NCBI GenBank assembly: GCA_000310025.1
Contig: FN648069.1
Coordinates: 1,050,408-1,114,407, forward strand
Direction: 5' to 3'
Source: Ectocarpus siliculosus
Taxonomy: Eukaryota; Sar; Phaeophyceae; Ectocarpales; Ectocarpaceae
DNA length: 64,000 nucleotides
The translations under genes were made by a program, and so were the position numbers. Below the pieces are notes generated by a model, which did no database searches, had not been told where the DNA came from, and saw only the letters and a list, made by a program, of their open reading frames with translations. Positions 10,525 to 52,200 of the stretch are shown here, one piece after another; within the stretch, counting starts at the first letter, position 1; each line of letters begins with the position of its first letter.

Positions 10525-11886
10525 CTTATCGACGGGGGAAGGAAGAAAACTCATGGGTTTACCATATTATTGCCACCCCATGGGTGCTAAGTATCATCCA
10601 CGAGAGCCAGTACCCCGGCGTCTGACCACAACGCACTGATAATTTGCGTGGCAACAACACACAACCAAAATGTCACGTGGTCTCGCGAGCCTTCCTTTAT
10701 TCTCGCCATCTCATGGAAGGGGAGGGGGGATGCAGACTGGGCAAGTCGACGCGCACGACCACAGCCAGCCTTACGAATATCGTTCACGGGAACCGGAGAG
10801 TGAATAGCCAATCAGCAAACTAGGGCAGCTGAGGATTTTCAGACAGAAGAATTTGTGGAACGAAAACAACGGAACACGAGAAACTCGACAGAGCGTCAGG
10901 CTAGAGACTAAGCACTGCCGTGTGCAGAATATTGAAGTAGCCGACACGAGGGGAGGCAGACGAAGGAGGAGATAACCAGGTGGTTTTCGCACTGAAAATA
11001 CTCCAGTGAAAGCCACAACGCTCAACAAGTCAGGTTGTCAAAGCACCAAACAGACCAACAACATCGAAAACAAAAAAACTCCACACAAAGACGACAGGCT
11101 AGAAAACGCCCCTAAGAATCTTCGGGAAATATATATGGGTGTTTGATTTAATTAATTGTTTTAGGTTTGGGGAGTACATACATATGGAGGCAAGATGAAT
11201 TACTTCGGGCGCAAGCGCCTTGCAGTCGGGTCTCTTTGGCCATGTGCAAAAATCGCCGAAGTTAGGGGATTTGAACTCAGGGCGGGTTAGCTCACGGACA
11301 GAAGTCTCCTAGCACACACGCGGCCCACTCTTCGATACAACTTATGGTGAAAAACTCCTTTCTCAACAGCAAAAAAACAACGAATGGCCTTGGTGCCAGG
11401 TGTCAGTCAGTGCAGTCCGGCTTCTGTATGAGCGAAATCGTGTACGGAGGAACAGTTCTTCTACGAATCCTCTCACACTTGCCACTGCTCTGGCAAATTT
11501 AACTAATCCATACAATCTCAAGTAATTAAGCAATTTCGGTTTTTAGGAGACGATAGATGTGTTCGCCCCAAGCTATGTACGCGCAACTGGCAAAGTTTTG
11601 GTCGGATAACGACCTCCTGCGCGAGCCTCGAATCGAGGCCCCGTAGTCCGGGTTGTGAGAGAACCCAACACGATCACTTCGCCTTCCAAGTGCTTAGTTC
11701 CACACCTGCGGGCAGTGCTTTGCCGATCTGCATACGAACCCCCCCCCCCCCCCCGGGGAAACAAATCCCTGGCCTACGTTTAAATTACCCCGCATATCAC
11801 ACGGTTACTACGCTGCCAAAGTGTACGAACCATCGTCTTGTACAAACGACCGCTGTTTTGCGGTGACCTTGGGAGCACAAGGAACT

Positions 11887-40658
<28,772 letters not shown>

Positions 40659-41195
40659 CTGAGGGAAAACGAGCACGCCCGGGCGTGTGGTATGTCGAGC
40701 TGAGGAAACAATCTCGATTGGCTTCGATGAGCGAGAATCGGTCGCATTCGTGAAGAAGTGGCGGGCCGAATGGCAAGCGCTATAATAGCGTTCGACGAAG
40801 CCGCCTATGGCTACCCGGATGGTGACAGACCGTGTCACAATGCGAGAGGCGGTAGTGTAGGAGGGGGGGGGGGGGGTGATTCCCGTCAAAAATTCGATTT
40901 TGAGGCAATTTCTCTCGACAAGGTCGTTCTTTCGTTTCATGTTGGCACGACAAATACGCCTTGGGCGAGAAGGTGGTTTCACTACAAGGTTCTTACACAA
41001 CAAGCACAACAACAGCGTATCGGCTTCAAAAAAGGGCACAGCCAAGTGCGTCCGGTATTGGCCTGCCATCACGAGCCCAGCCATGTTCTTCATGACATCC
41101 TACGGTGTCAGTGTCCTACGTAACACGATCCAAGTTTGTCCAAGGGGCAACATGAATTGGGTGTTAGGCGAAACAGACGCGGTCGTACCACTCAC

Positions 41196-41312
41196 CGTGG
41201 GAAGGTGGTACCCGTAGGTCTCGAGCAAGGAAGCGAGTTGCCTGATGATGTTTTTCTGCGCGTAGGACTGCTGCTTGTAGTACTTCCAGTTGCCATCGTG
41301 ACTGCTGGCATC
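41196..41312 (-). CDS. Probable upstream exon, possibly of the ABC transporter
   Basis: An open 39-codon exon with a good acceptor (GATTGCAG) and donor (ACG|GTGAGT), phase 0 at both ends, which fits exon 40500-40658 (also phase 0). The peptide contains NWKYYKQQSYAQ and LLETYGYHLPT. I do not recognise the sequence, and PDR N-termini are variable, so it may be the transporter's N-terminal extension or part of another minus-strand gene. No ATG is in frame here, so a further upstream exon is needed. Confidence 0.45.
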
Positions 41313-44050
41313 CTGCAATCAACAGCGAGGTACAGGAACCAATCACGACACACGGCACGGTGGAGGATTTTTCGGCACGGTGGACGGATGGAACGCTCAT
41401 TTTCGTGAGTTACGTTGCCGTTGTTGTAAATTTGAATCGTCACCCTTGTCAGCTGATCACGTCATTTGCTAGAGCAATGTACCCCGGGTGAAACACATGT
41501 TGTTCCCATCAGAACGGTGTGTAGACTAAAGTCTATATATCGTGTGTGGCAGAAGGGGGAACAGAGAAAAACTTTGTTCGCGGAGCCTGCGCATGTTTGG
41601 TGTTGGTACTTTTAAACGATGGAAACAAGAAACAGGGGGGGGAAAGAGACTATTTTTCTTTGCTTTGGACCCTCCCAGCGGTACCTGGGTGTCGGGGCAA
41701 CTTTTTTGGCACTCGACTACAGTACAGTACATAGGTACAGCAGTGTGCCGACTACATTCAAATTTCTGTACCATTTTCGTACCGCTACCCTCATCATGAG
41801 TCACAATCTCAGCGACCCAAGCCCAGGGAAGGTTGGTGAGAAGGCCTTGAAGACTCTACATGCTTCATTCAAAATCGCAGCAACTGCTGTATCAGCCTAT
41901 CAACCACTCGTGCTTGCTGTATCCCCCTCCCCTGTTCTCCCCCCAAATTGAAATTCACACAGCAGCAGAGCAGCCCTCGCAATGCCTATTCCAACTCCCT
42001 GCGAGCATCACATCGTACCTGCAGAACACGAGAGCACTGAAGAGGTCATGGCGCAAGCCGAAATATGTCCTCACGCGCTATAAGAACCCCTGCCCGTTGC
42101 TGCTACTGCTGCTCTATCCCATCTCTCATCCTCGTATTTTTTCTCTCCCACAGCATAACTCTCTCTGCACACAGACACAACAGAGAGAGGGTCAAACTGC
42201 ATACCACGTGCGTTGCTGCTGATGCTGCTGGTGGTGCTTGCGCGCCACTGCTACTGTGGAGACACCCATGCACAGTCGCCTGCACACCATCTCCTTCTCT
42301 GCTTCTACACTGCACGCTAAACGGCTGATGCGCTTGCTTGGTCGCTGGCACGCACGCGATGGTTGATGGTTCGGGGCTGGTTCGCGGGCGGAATGGCGCC
42401 GCTTGGTTTGGGCCGCTTGGTTTGGTTCTCCGAGGTATGACACAATCGTGACCCGCTCAAAGAGAGGAAAATATCCATGTGCTGCCTACACGGCTACACT
42501 GCTGTGTATGCATACATGTCTGTGTGCTCGTCCCATCCATTCTGGCACTGGTCTCTATAGACCTTTCGGAATACATGGTTGACGTATTGGTAACTGTAAC
42601 GCAGCTTGCCTTGACCGAGTTTTCTCATCTCCTTCGTTGCCCAGGGTAGCCCCGTTGTCATCATGCGGAAGGATGGACTCTGTTGGTTGTGTTTGTCATG
42701 AAATGAGCAAGAAGGATGGACAGCTACCACCAACTCTATCGATGTAGAGAAAACAGACGAGATACACATATTGTCAAACAAACCATCCCTGAGCGCACCA
42801 ATATGAGTTCAAGCAACTGTAGACTGTAGTAACCTTTTTGCAGATCTTAGCGAGAGCGTCCTACGGTCGGTCCCTGTGCTTCTTTGGCGACCAGGAGCTT
42901 ATGTATATAGTGTGCTCATGTTTTTGCATACATAGTTTGATTTTGAAACGCTTCATGACAGGAATTATTTCTACATGGATGTCCCTTTCGTCTCAGTACC
43001 AGACTACCTCCTATTTAGTATTGTTGGTTCTGAGAGTGAAAAGCTGGAAATTGCAAAGCGAATAAGTCACCCTGTCGAACTTGAAAATGAAAATATATTG
43101 GGTGGTAACTTCGCAGACAAACGCAGCTCCTTCTGCGAGTACGACCAAATCCTCCCACACAATATCCTCCCACCCGGGTGAAGTAAGTGGAGACAGGGTC
43201 ACTTTGGTCGGTGGATGAGAGTGCCCGTGGTGGTCTTTCCTTCGTACCCGGATTGGGTCATTTCATCAAAGACACATAGATAGTAGATAGAAAGTTTGCC
43301 CGTTCGAGACAACGTGGAACTGGGGAGTAAGTAGCAAAACATACCACCTCGGAACAGTTTGCAGGAGTTACGAAGGGTTGCGACACGATCACCCAACAAA
43401 AGTAACATGGATAATAACCGTTTGGCTCCGGAACCCTCCCTGAACGAAGAGCTTGAGCACAGCACGTCTCTGTAGTTTTTCGCTACCCAGAGGGAGGATC
43501 AAATGTATTGGGTTCTTGGCGTCGTTGTATTGGCGTTGAAAGCAGAGAGATTTTTGTTCATACACATCTACCGGGCACCGAAGATACGACCGTTCGCTCT
43601 GTGTGATGCGGTCACCGCGCGTTTTCGTCCCTTCCGCACGACTCTCCCGCGTCTGCGACAGCTCACACCCGTCTGTTGTTCATCTAGGATTTGCTCATCA
43701 CTTATCGAGATTGCCGGAGATTTTCGGACCTTCGTTATGTTCGTGAACCTTCGTCTGAGTAGGTCTAGGGCCGGTCTTTTCTCGACGGTGGAAAAGCACG
43801 GTCGTGAAGGTACGGGATGTAGAGGTCAAAACGGTTTTGGATCATAAGGCAGAGCAAACCATCCATTGAACAAAGAGAACATGCCACGGTCTGCCCATGG
43901 GATGTACCATGCCACGCCAAAGGCATGAGCACACACAATAGAAGAGCTGTGCCGGTACAATACCCCAGGATGATGTATGACGATCTACATCCGTATTTTA
44001 TCTAGCCATCACAGAGAAAACAAAAAACCGGCCCTTTGCGAGTATTACGC

Positions 44051-44160
44051 GCACATTCTAGGGATAATCCATCACGACACCTGAGCACATTCTAGAGATA
44101 ACCCATCACGACACCTGAGCACATGTTGGGTTGTGTCTGGCACATGTTGGGTTGTGTCTG
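44051..44160. repeat. Two adjacent tandem duplications
   Basis: Two 34-bp units (GCACATTCTAGRGATAA then CCATCACGACACCTGA) are followed directly by two 21-bp units of GCACATGTTGGGTTGTGTCT. Confidence 0.8.
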
Positions 44161-44982
44161 TTAGGCTGATTTTCATTGCGCTTATCCCTTCATTCCCCGT
44201 CGACCGAGTAACATTTCACGACATCTCGAAGAAGGGCGCCGTTTTGATCGTGTTAATTTGGTGATTGGAGGTTGAACTTAGCTACGTTTCTCAGCAATAG
44301 GTTCATGCCGCAAGCTGTGACAGGCAGCAGTCTTCTGTTTTCAGATTTATGTGGTGATCGTATAGCTGCGGCTGGTGCTGGTGCTGGTGCTGGTGCTGCT
44401 AATGACCCGGTCTCGTCTGCTGCCCGTCATGTCCTCACGCTGGAGTGTGTTTCGGCTTCGCAACACACAGCACAGCCGACAACGCTACTTGCTATTATTC
44501 TCAGACATAGGTAGCGGCCACGCCCCCATGTACGAATGAAGCCGCCTAAAACCTGAACTGAATCTTACCGTTGAAACGACTTCAACAGACTCCGTTGTTG
44601 GGGATTGAGGGTTGTCTCGAACGGGCACTGATGAAAACTTTCAGTGCTAAACTACGCTCGACTTTTAAACGCCCGATGTGAATAACGCGTTGCACATTCT
44701 TCCCTGAATCGAGGGCTAGTCACCGATGGGTGTTTCCTTCATCTTGCATCATTACCGGTGCCCAAACTTTCAAGCAAGCAATCTGAAGGAGAGGTCGAAA
44801 TTGTATGAACAATGCAGCCGGTTCGCTTTTGCACGGTATTCGATTTCAGCGTCCATGAAGGGAACACCTCGTTTCACCCTCGACGGCCGCACGCTTAACG
44901 CTACACGTTACAAGTTTGCTTTTAAGGAGGTACGCGATATTAATAGGAGTTCATGTGTGTTCACGTACCAGAGAACCGCGTC

Positions 44983-45224
44983 CTCCATCCTCAGTAGCTG
45001 CAGCCTCCGAGAGAGCGGCGGCGGCCTCGCGTGGCGACTCCTCCTCCATACCGTCAGCGGACCCTTTGGGCGTATATCGTAAGAGAAAACGTAAACCTGA
45101 ACAACAGAAGGCGGCGAGAGAGGAGGGAATACGAGCGAAAACGAAAACGACCAGAAACAAAGTCGACGATATCATCGACGATGGTGTCCGCGGGCCCGAG
45201 ACATGGCCCGCTAGCAGAGAGTAG
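44983..45224 (+). CDS. Possible Lys/Arg-rich exon, unknown gene
   Basis: An open stretch giving an Ala/Ser-rich segment followed by KRKRKPEQQKAAREEG and then DDIIDDGVRGPETW before a stop at 45222-45224. An acceptor-like CCAG precedes it, and a possible upstream exon ends at AAGGAG|GTACGC (44930), though the phases do not fit cleanly. The basic run could be a nuclear signal. No family recognised, and it may be non-coding. Confidence 0.2.
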
Positions 45225-47809
45225 CTCCATGTAGCGCGGCAAGCGGTATGCACTTGAGTTGAGAGGGACAGGGGAAATTTATGTGTTGGCTATCCCACCG
45301 GAAGCTTTTTCCCCTCCCGTAGCCATCGAAACGACGGCCATCAAACGCGATGATCACTTGTTGCAGCGGACAGTGTTCTCCCGGCCATAGCAAGCATACC
45401 AAAAATGCCAGCGGCAGGAACAGCGCCAGCGACGCAAACAAGCAGTCCTCGTACCAACACTGCAACGCGATCGCGAGCACAACCCATGCTCTCTACCTCT
45501 CCCTACCCCCTTTTCACCGGGAAAAGGAAAAACCTGCAAACAAATGCACCCACGCGAAAGCGAAAGGACATTGGTGTCAACACGACGATGCGTTTTGTGA
45601 CCAACAATGGACGAGCGGACACAACACTCACTTCTGTCTCGCGAGCGCGGCCGTTGGTGGTGTGCTCTGACAGGCAAACAAGGAGCTTTCTCTTCGTCGT
45701 TTGCTTCAGCAGGAGAAAATAAGCCAGAGCGAATGCGAGGGCGACGTCGAAGTCGCTTTTCCGGGGTGGGGGGGGGCGTAGGAAATCTTTGTCCGTTGGG
45801 TGGCGTTGAGTGGTGTGTACTGCAACACCCGAGCCAGCAGGCTCTCTCCCCCGCTCGATCGTGTAGTTTCGGCGGAGAGTTCTCGCCAGAGGAGAGTGGG
45901 AGAACGTGCGAGTGTGTTCGAGCCGTGAAATCGATTTTCTTTCAACAGACCGCGAGGGGTGTGAGGGTGGGTGGTGGGAAAAATCTTTTTCCCCACCACC
46001 AGCCCGCCCATAGATAGCGGCATGGCGGGTTCATCATATCCTTCCACCACGGAATCTACGGATGTATGCAGCGGTGTTTCTTTTTCGTAGGTGTGCGAGA
46101 ACCGGTTCTTTATTTCCCGAATTTTCCTGGTGTTACCACCCGACACTGCCGTACCCATACCCCCAACTGCCCCTACATCAGCCTAACGATAATGAGTTTG
46201 GATCTTGTGTCCTGTCTCTCGCCGCCGACAGCAAGGCCAACACGAGAAGAAACAACACCGCCTTGTAGCACCATCTACACACCGTATTACGATAATATTG
46301 TTCCAAAAATTCTTGTTTTCTTCAAGTTTCTTCGAAAAAAATTTGCCGTTCCGTCATCTCGCAGCAGTACAGCAGTCGCCGCTCGGATTGAACCTCACTC
46401 CCTCACTCGTCAATCTCCACAGCAACACCTCTTTTTGGGGGCAGTTCGGTCCATCGAAAGCCTACAATCGGTCCTGCACACATCTAGATCCGCACAATAA
46501 TCGGTTGGGGTTGAATCTTCGGGACAATGGACATGACATGGAGCGGCGGCGGCCGTGCGGCGCGAATGCTTAAAGAGTCAAGATCGGATTCCCCACCGCA
46601 TTTACTCCACCTACCCCACCGTTTCCGTTCGGCGAGGCGATGTGCTGCGGTGTAGTTTTATTTGCTCCCACTCGAAGTCGCTCATCAAAAGATCGAGACC
46701 CTGTAGGCCTTTCGATCTACGCTGTCAGCGCGGTCAACTACGCCTAAAGCCAAACGCCGCCGCTCGCACGGGGTAAACAAAGTCAAGTTGCAGGAAGGAT
46801 TCGGCGAAAGAAAAATATGTATGACGTCGTGCAAGATTTAAAAAAAAAAAAAAATCACTGCATTTTTCTACACAGCAGGGTGTTGTGTCTATATAGCTCT
46901 CCGCACACATCAGAGAGCGACATCTCGACCCCACCTCGTGTCGTGTTCTGTTGCCCTCCACCATGAAGCCAGAGATATTCCGTGACATAGCGAATTGAGA
47001 GATTGATCGCAGCAGGATTTCATATGCATACGGCTTGACGGAGCAAAAAATAAGGACCTAGACTACAACAGCAGCAGTATGCAACGGGCGGCGAAAGTTG
47101 TTCTCGGAGAGCGTGCACAGCGTGGTGCGAGGCCAACCCGCCGCTGATGGCAAGGGGCAAGTACAACGCGGCGGCGCAAAAATCTGTCATGTCATTTCGT
47201 TGAGTCTCAAGGTGACTGCTGCGCCTTCGGCAGAGGAAACACTGAGCTGCCGGCCGGCAGGCATGTGATGGGATCATGGACTAAGGCAGAGCAGCCGCAG
47301 AGGGGGCTCCGACATATGCCATCGATGGGTACCAACTGGCGAAGATGATCGAAACCGGGCGGGGTATGCAGCAGGACGTACGTAAGACTCCCTCACAAGC
47401 GCTCACCCTCGTGGACACACGACGCAGAGCAATGGAGCAGAAGGAGCAAGATCGAGCGGGCAGCATGTGAGCACACAGCCTCAATATGCTGGAGGCCACT
47501 TCGCGATGATAGCTTACCCATGTTTTTGTCCTTTTTCTATATCCTTCAGAGTGTCCCCTCTCTATTCACCGGCGGTCGAACGAAATAGAGCGTGTTTCGT
47601 GGCTGTGTGGCTTGGTCCCGGGGGTACAAAGACCAAGCTAAGTCTACACTCTGTGTGTCACGTGCGACTCCCAGGGTTACAAATCCGAGGGAACAGGAGT
47701 AGGGCGATGCGACCACGGTCCGAGCAGCGCAGATTGTACCACCTGAGGCATATGATACGATTGGAAAACATGTACGACAGCACATGTGTTTTCTAGGATT
47801 GTAACTACT

Positions 47810-49045
47810 TCACACAGCAAGTAAGTGTTGCAGTTCAATACATACCCAAGACTCTTCCCACTGACCAAACAGCATGGCAGTGACTACTGCTGTAAAATCC
47901 GCTTTGCAACAGCCTGTTGCGCCGAAAACTAATGCCCCCTGTCTGGGAGTACACGGAAACACTCGCGATTCTCTTGCGTTGGAAACGCTGCTGCTTTGGT
48001 CTTCGAATTGAAACCGCTCTGGCGTTGCCTCTTTTTGCACTACATGTCAAACCCAAAGAAAAAAGAAAGCATCCCTTTTTTTCGCACAGCAGTATTCGAA
48101 CTCCAGACTTAAACAGGCGACACGGCGGGTGTCGGAACAAGGTTCTCTGAGTTTCGAAGTGACCATGTTCGGTGAGAAATCAGTAGAGGGCATCATGGAT
48201 GGAGCAGCGGCATGCGCTGGCACGTCCAGGTCTGTAGTAGCATTGGCCGTGCTATCGAAGGCTGCTTCTACTTCCCGAAAGCGCCCGCAAATATCTGGGT
48301 CCTTACCACGATCCACTAGACTGCTCAACACACCGTCACAGACTCAATCTCCTGAATTGCGGAGGAACGGCAGTATTATAGCTCACACCACTAGCTTCCT
48401 TGGACGGCCAGAAGTTGGGAACATCGGGGCTGTGACGACGCGTGCAGCAGTGGATCGCGGACCCAGATTTGGGGACACTTTGGGCCGTAGCAGCAGCCTC
48501 CGATAGCAAGACCCCAGCACCAGAGCTTGGTGTGCCAACGCGCATGTCCATAATGTCCTCTGCTGATTCGCCATCGAACACCAACATTTGGCATTTTTCG
48601 ATTTTTTTCGTCTCGGATGCAGACTAGCGTCTGAAGAGGGGGTTGTCATCATCCCACTTTAACAAAACCAAATGCAAAACCCATGTTCAGCGTATTCCAA
48701 CCAGGAACAGCGAGGCAATAATGTATAGTCCCGCAATACTCCTGCGAGCGTGATTATCTGGGTCGTCCCTGTGAAGCGCTGCTAGCCTACCGCTACAAGC
48801 GTGTTTTGTTGCAGGAATTTCACGGCGTCACTGCTACCTTTCTTTGTGAATGCTGCGGTTCTGGGTACCGGTTCGTGGCAGGGCACACAGCCCTCTAACA
48901 CAGCTTCCACATCTCCACTGCCTGTACAATAGATTGCTCCAAAGACCTGGGTCGACCGCGCTGACTGCGTGCTGCAACACACACAGACCTCCGTGTGCGC
49001 TGCCGAACCTGCAGGCTGTACTGCTCCGAAATCCCATGGGTGTGT
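47810..49045 (-). other. Coding-like minus-strand fragments, rearranged
   Basis: Two minus-strand stretches look protein-coding and vaguely alike. One at about 48782-49045 contains QVFGAIYCTGSGDVEAVLEG and ends at a TAG near 48782. One at about 47825-47990 contains LVFGATGCCKADFTAVV. A third (48336-48587) starts LVFDGESAEDIMD. No family recognised. They may be remains of a duplicated and inverted gene or transposon. Confidence 0.25.
48160..48625. repeat. Inverted pair of related coding-like arms
   Basis: The plus strand at about 48166-48312 and the minus strand at about 48575-48430 align with similar codons: MFGEKSVEGIMDG versus VFDGESAEDIMDM, then AVLSKAAS versus VLLSEAAA, then ISGS versus KSGS. 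Conservation is better at the amino-acid than the base level, so the arms look like diverged duplicates of one coding segment in head-to-head orientation, about 120 bp apart. Confidence 0.5.
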
Positions 49046-49296
49046 CTGATCGAGGTGCTCCTGACCGTAGCGCTACCTAAGAAGTTGTTACCAGTGGATA
49101 ACTGGAACTCAGCTTTTTTTTTTTAGAGCATGAGAATCTTGGACTTGTCTCTTTTGGTTTCCCGTCTCGGAGGAATTCAGGAGCGAGCCCTGGGCAAAAT
49201 AAGAGGGGGTTTCAAGTGGGCGGCGTTTTCGTGGCAGAGGCATTTTCCCCTTTTTCTCCTGCATCAATTATTTACGACACCACTTCTGTCGCACAG

Positions 49297-52200
49297 GCGC
49301 CCGGGCAAGAAGAAGCACAAGCTTTTGGTGGAAGTGAACGATGACCAGACGAAGAAGATGCGGGTCATCCTGGACCGAGGCTGCAGCGTCCGAGACTTGC
49401 AAGCGTGAGTTCAGTCCCAGCGAATGCGTGTGTTGGTGGTTAACACGGACTACGCTCCGAAGGTGCTTAGCACCGCGAGATATGCGTGCGTGAACCGCAA
49501 GGAAAGGGGCGGCTGTGGTAGGGGCGGCAGTGGACTGGCTGCCTGCCGTAGATCAGCTGTTAGTATTCCTCTGCTCCCGTTCCTCTTGCCTGCCTCCGTG
49601 TAGGGCCAGTCTCATTGCCCTCGTGGAACATGGGCAAGCATCCATTCCAGTGACGCGCGGTGTCGGAGAAACTTAAACCGAGGTGGTTGGCTTCGTGTAG
49701 ATGGGTAAACAATGAAGAAGATTGCACCGCTTCTCGCCGCCCTCTCCCCCGCCACCCGAAGCGTATAGACTTCATTCACGTATGACGCATCCGGTTTCCC
49801 GTCCCCCCCCAATGGCCTGTCTCGTGCCCCCAGGGCGGTGCAGGAGCGGCTGCGCAAAAAACAAAGGACCGAGGGCGGTAGCTACCCTATCGTCAAAGGT
49901 GATCGCTGCAGTCCTTTTATATATTGCGATACTGCCTACCTCGAAGTAGAAACTCATCCTCACCCTTGTGATAACACGGAATCCACACACGAGGGTTACA
50001 TTCTGCATAGTTTTTTCGTGTGGGATTTCTGGGCCTCGGCTCGTCCCTCCGCTCCTAGTTGTTTCGGTTTCGCTCTCTTCCAACCTACTCTTCTTGCGAG
50101 AGGGCCGGCAATGCACAGGGAAATGTGATTCCAACTCTATGTATGACCCTTAACCCTTGTTTTCATGTTGGACTCCATGAGCGCTGAGTATGGCCAAGGA
50201 CACTGAAGAACGGAACGGTGGCATGTCTGCCGAACGATGAAAGAGCATTCGGCCTTCCACAAATACCCCCGTGTCACTGCTGATGCCGACGTTCACTTTT
50301 CAAACCAACCGATCTGACATTGACTGCCCGCAGAGATGTGCGAGAGGCCCAATACCGTCAAGGGTGGTGGTGGCGCAGCTGCTACCGGCGGCCGCGGGGG
50401 CTCTTCCTCGACATCCGCGGCGTCTCAGGAACCGTTGGAGCTCGACAGCGACGACGCCTTGTCCGACATCTTGGGCAGCGACGCTGAGGCAAGAAGTACA
50501 TCTCACGATTGCTCTGTACTACACAATTTGTCTTTTTTTCTTAATATGATCGCCCTGCCCCAGCTAGCTGGCCGTAGGTGTGTCAAGGGTGTGTCTGTCT
50601 CGCGGGCCGAGCCTAGTTGACGTATGGGGCGATGTTGTGCTCCCTTCATGCCTTTCCGACTCTCGACCGTGTGTGCTGTTGCACTTGACAGGGTGATACG
50701 ACATTCGTAGCCATGGTCCAAGGAGAGGGGGGTGGTGCTGCTGCGGCAGGGTCGCCTGCTGCCATTGCGGGTCCCAGCGGTGCCGCGTCTGCTAGCGGCT
50801 CGCCTGCCGCTGCTATCGCGACCTCCAGTACCTCCGCCTCTGCTGCAGCCGGGGTGGAGAGCGAAAAGGGTGAGGCTGTGGGTGTTGACCCCAAATCGGG
50901 TGAGAAGCATCCTAGTTGGCTTGTGGTGATTTCGCGACGTACTGTAATCATGAAAAAACAGAACGAAATAATACAATGAATCGAAAGAGAAATCATCATC
51001 TCAAGTGTTGACCTAGTGGAGAGCCTAGCTCCGGGTTGCTTTGGTTTTCACCTGCCAAGAATCGTCTCGGGAAGTTCTATTCCCGGGCTTCGACGTCCCC
51101 CCCATCGATGACACGACTGCCTCACCCACAAAAGATCAGCAGCTCCACGAGCATGAACAGGAACATTATTTATGCTAGAACCAGCACGCGTGGACTTTCG
51201 CTTCCAGCCGAGGAAATCGTTTCGCGCACCGACTAAACTAACATCTGTTACAAGCCCAGCAGTTGTCCGCAGGCAAATTAGTTGCCCACGTTGTTGAAAT
51301 AATTGTCCGTAGGCAAGGTATTGCATGCACGCAAAAGTGGTTTATAAATCATTATTTCTCTGTAGGCAACAAATGCCCACGTGTTTCTAGCCGCAGTTTT
51401 CTGCAGGCAGGCAACTAGTTCCCCAAGGGGTTTTTCTAGCAGTACAGCAAGTGTCTGGAGTTAACGAACAGGTACTTGGTTTATTGGCAACTAATTGCCC
51501 AGGGTTTTCCAGCAGCGGTTAGCTGCAGGCAACTAGTTGCGCACGTTTTTTCAAACAGTTTTTTGTATGCAGGCAGCTAGTTGCCCAGGGTTTTCTAAGA
51601 GGAGAGAAATTGTCCGGAGACATCTAATTGTACAAATTTGTTTGAAACAGTAGTTGTTTTGCATTTGCACAGGTTCTAGAGAAAGGGATTTGTGTCGTTT
51701 TTCCGGAGGGCACACGGTACTTCTAAGTAGTTGTCTGAGGTGCGCACGATCACCTGCTTTCAAGTTGAGCCGAGTAGTACTGGGGCGCAACTTCACAGCT
51801 CGATGTGTAACGTAGGTCCTTCGGGGAAAGATCCAGGTCCAGAGAGCTTCGTGGTGAACCGCACCCATCTACGCAAGGAGAGAGCGAAAACGCCACACGC
51901 ACACACCACGCTCTCACCGCGCACGGGTTACACGTCAGCTGCTGCTGTCATAACACCAGCTGATGGCCAGCAAACAGACGGAGCCGTCGTTCCGTCAGCA
52001 GCGGCTGCAGTGACAGTCCCCCGTGGCGAGACAGCAGCCAACGAGGTGCGCTGTGCTAATTACGCCAAGAACGAACTCGTGACTGCTGTGTGGTCCCCGT
52101 GGGTGGCAGTGCAGCGCACTCCGAGCTGGACCCTTGAGTGTTTTTTTCGCTTTGTTGTTAAGCCTTGGGATTATTCTCACAACTTAGCTGCCAGGCGAAC

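Larger units (their letters stand above)
8986..11886. other. Intergenic region between convergent genes
   Basis: No coding region recognised between the end of the SnoaL-like gene and the stop of the minus-strand transporter. Both 3' ends face this gap. A GTGAGT donor-like site at about 9017 and an AG near 9152 could mark an intron in the 3' UTR. It contains a SINE-like repeat (10431-10524), a 19-bp palindrome at 10391-10409 and a homopolymer C run at about 11740-11756. Confidence 0.6.
41313..49296. other. Mostly anonymous region
   Basis: About 8 kb in which I recognise no complete gene. It holds short tandem repeats near 44.1 kb, a possible basic exon near 45 kb, an inverted pair of related arms at 48.1-48.6 kb and coding-like minus-strand fragments at 47.8-49.0 kb. 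Upstream exons of the hAT-like gene, whose first recognised exon needs two bases from a preceding exon, should lie here. Confidence 0.5.

Noticed and set aside
11240-11330. tRNA-like B-box word (TTCAAATCC on the minus strand)
   Set aside because: The flanking bases do not form T-arm or acceptor stems, so it is not a tRNA gene.
46066-46500. 144-codon plus-strand frame
   Set aside because: No domain, ordinary base composition, no splice pattern and no related peptide seen in the window.
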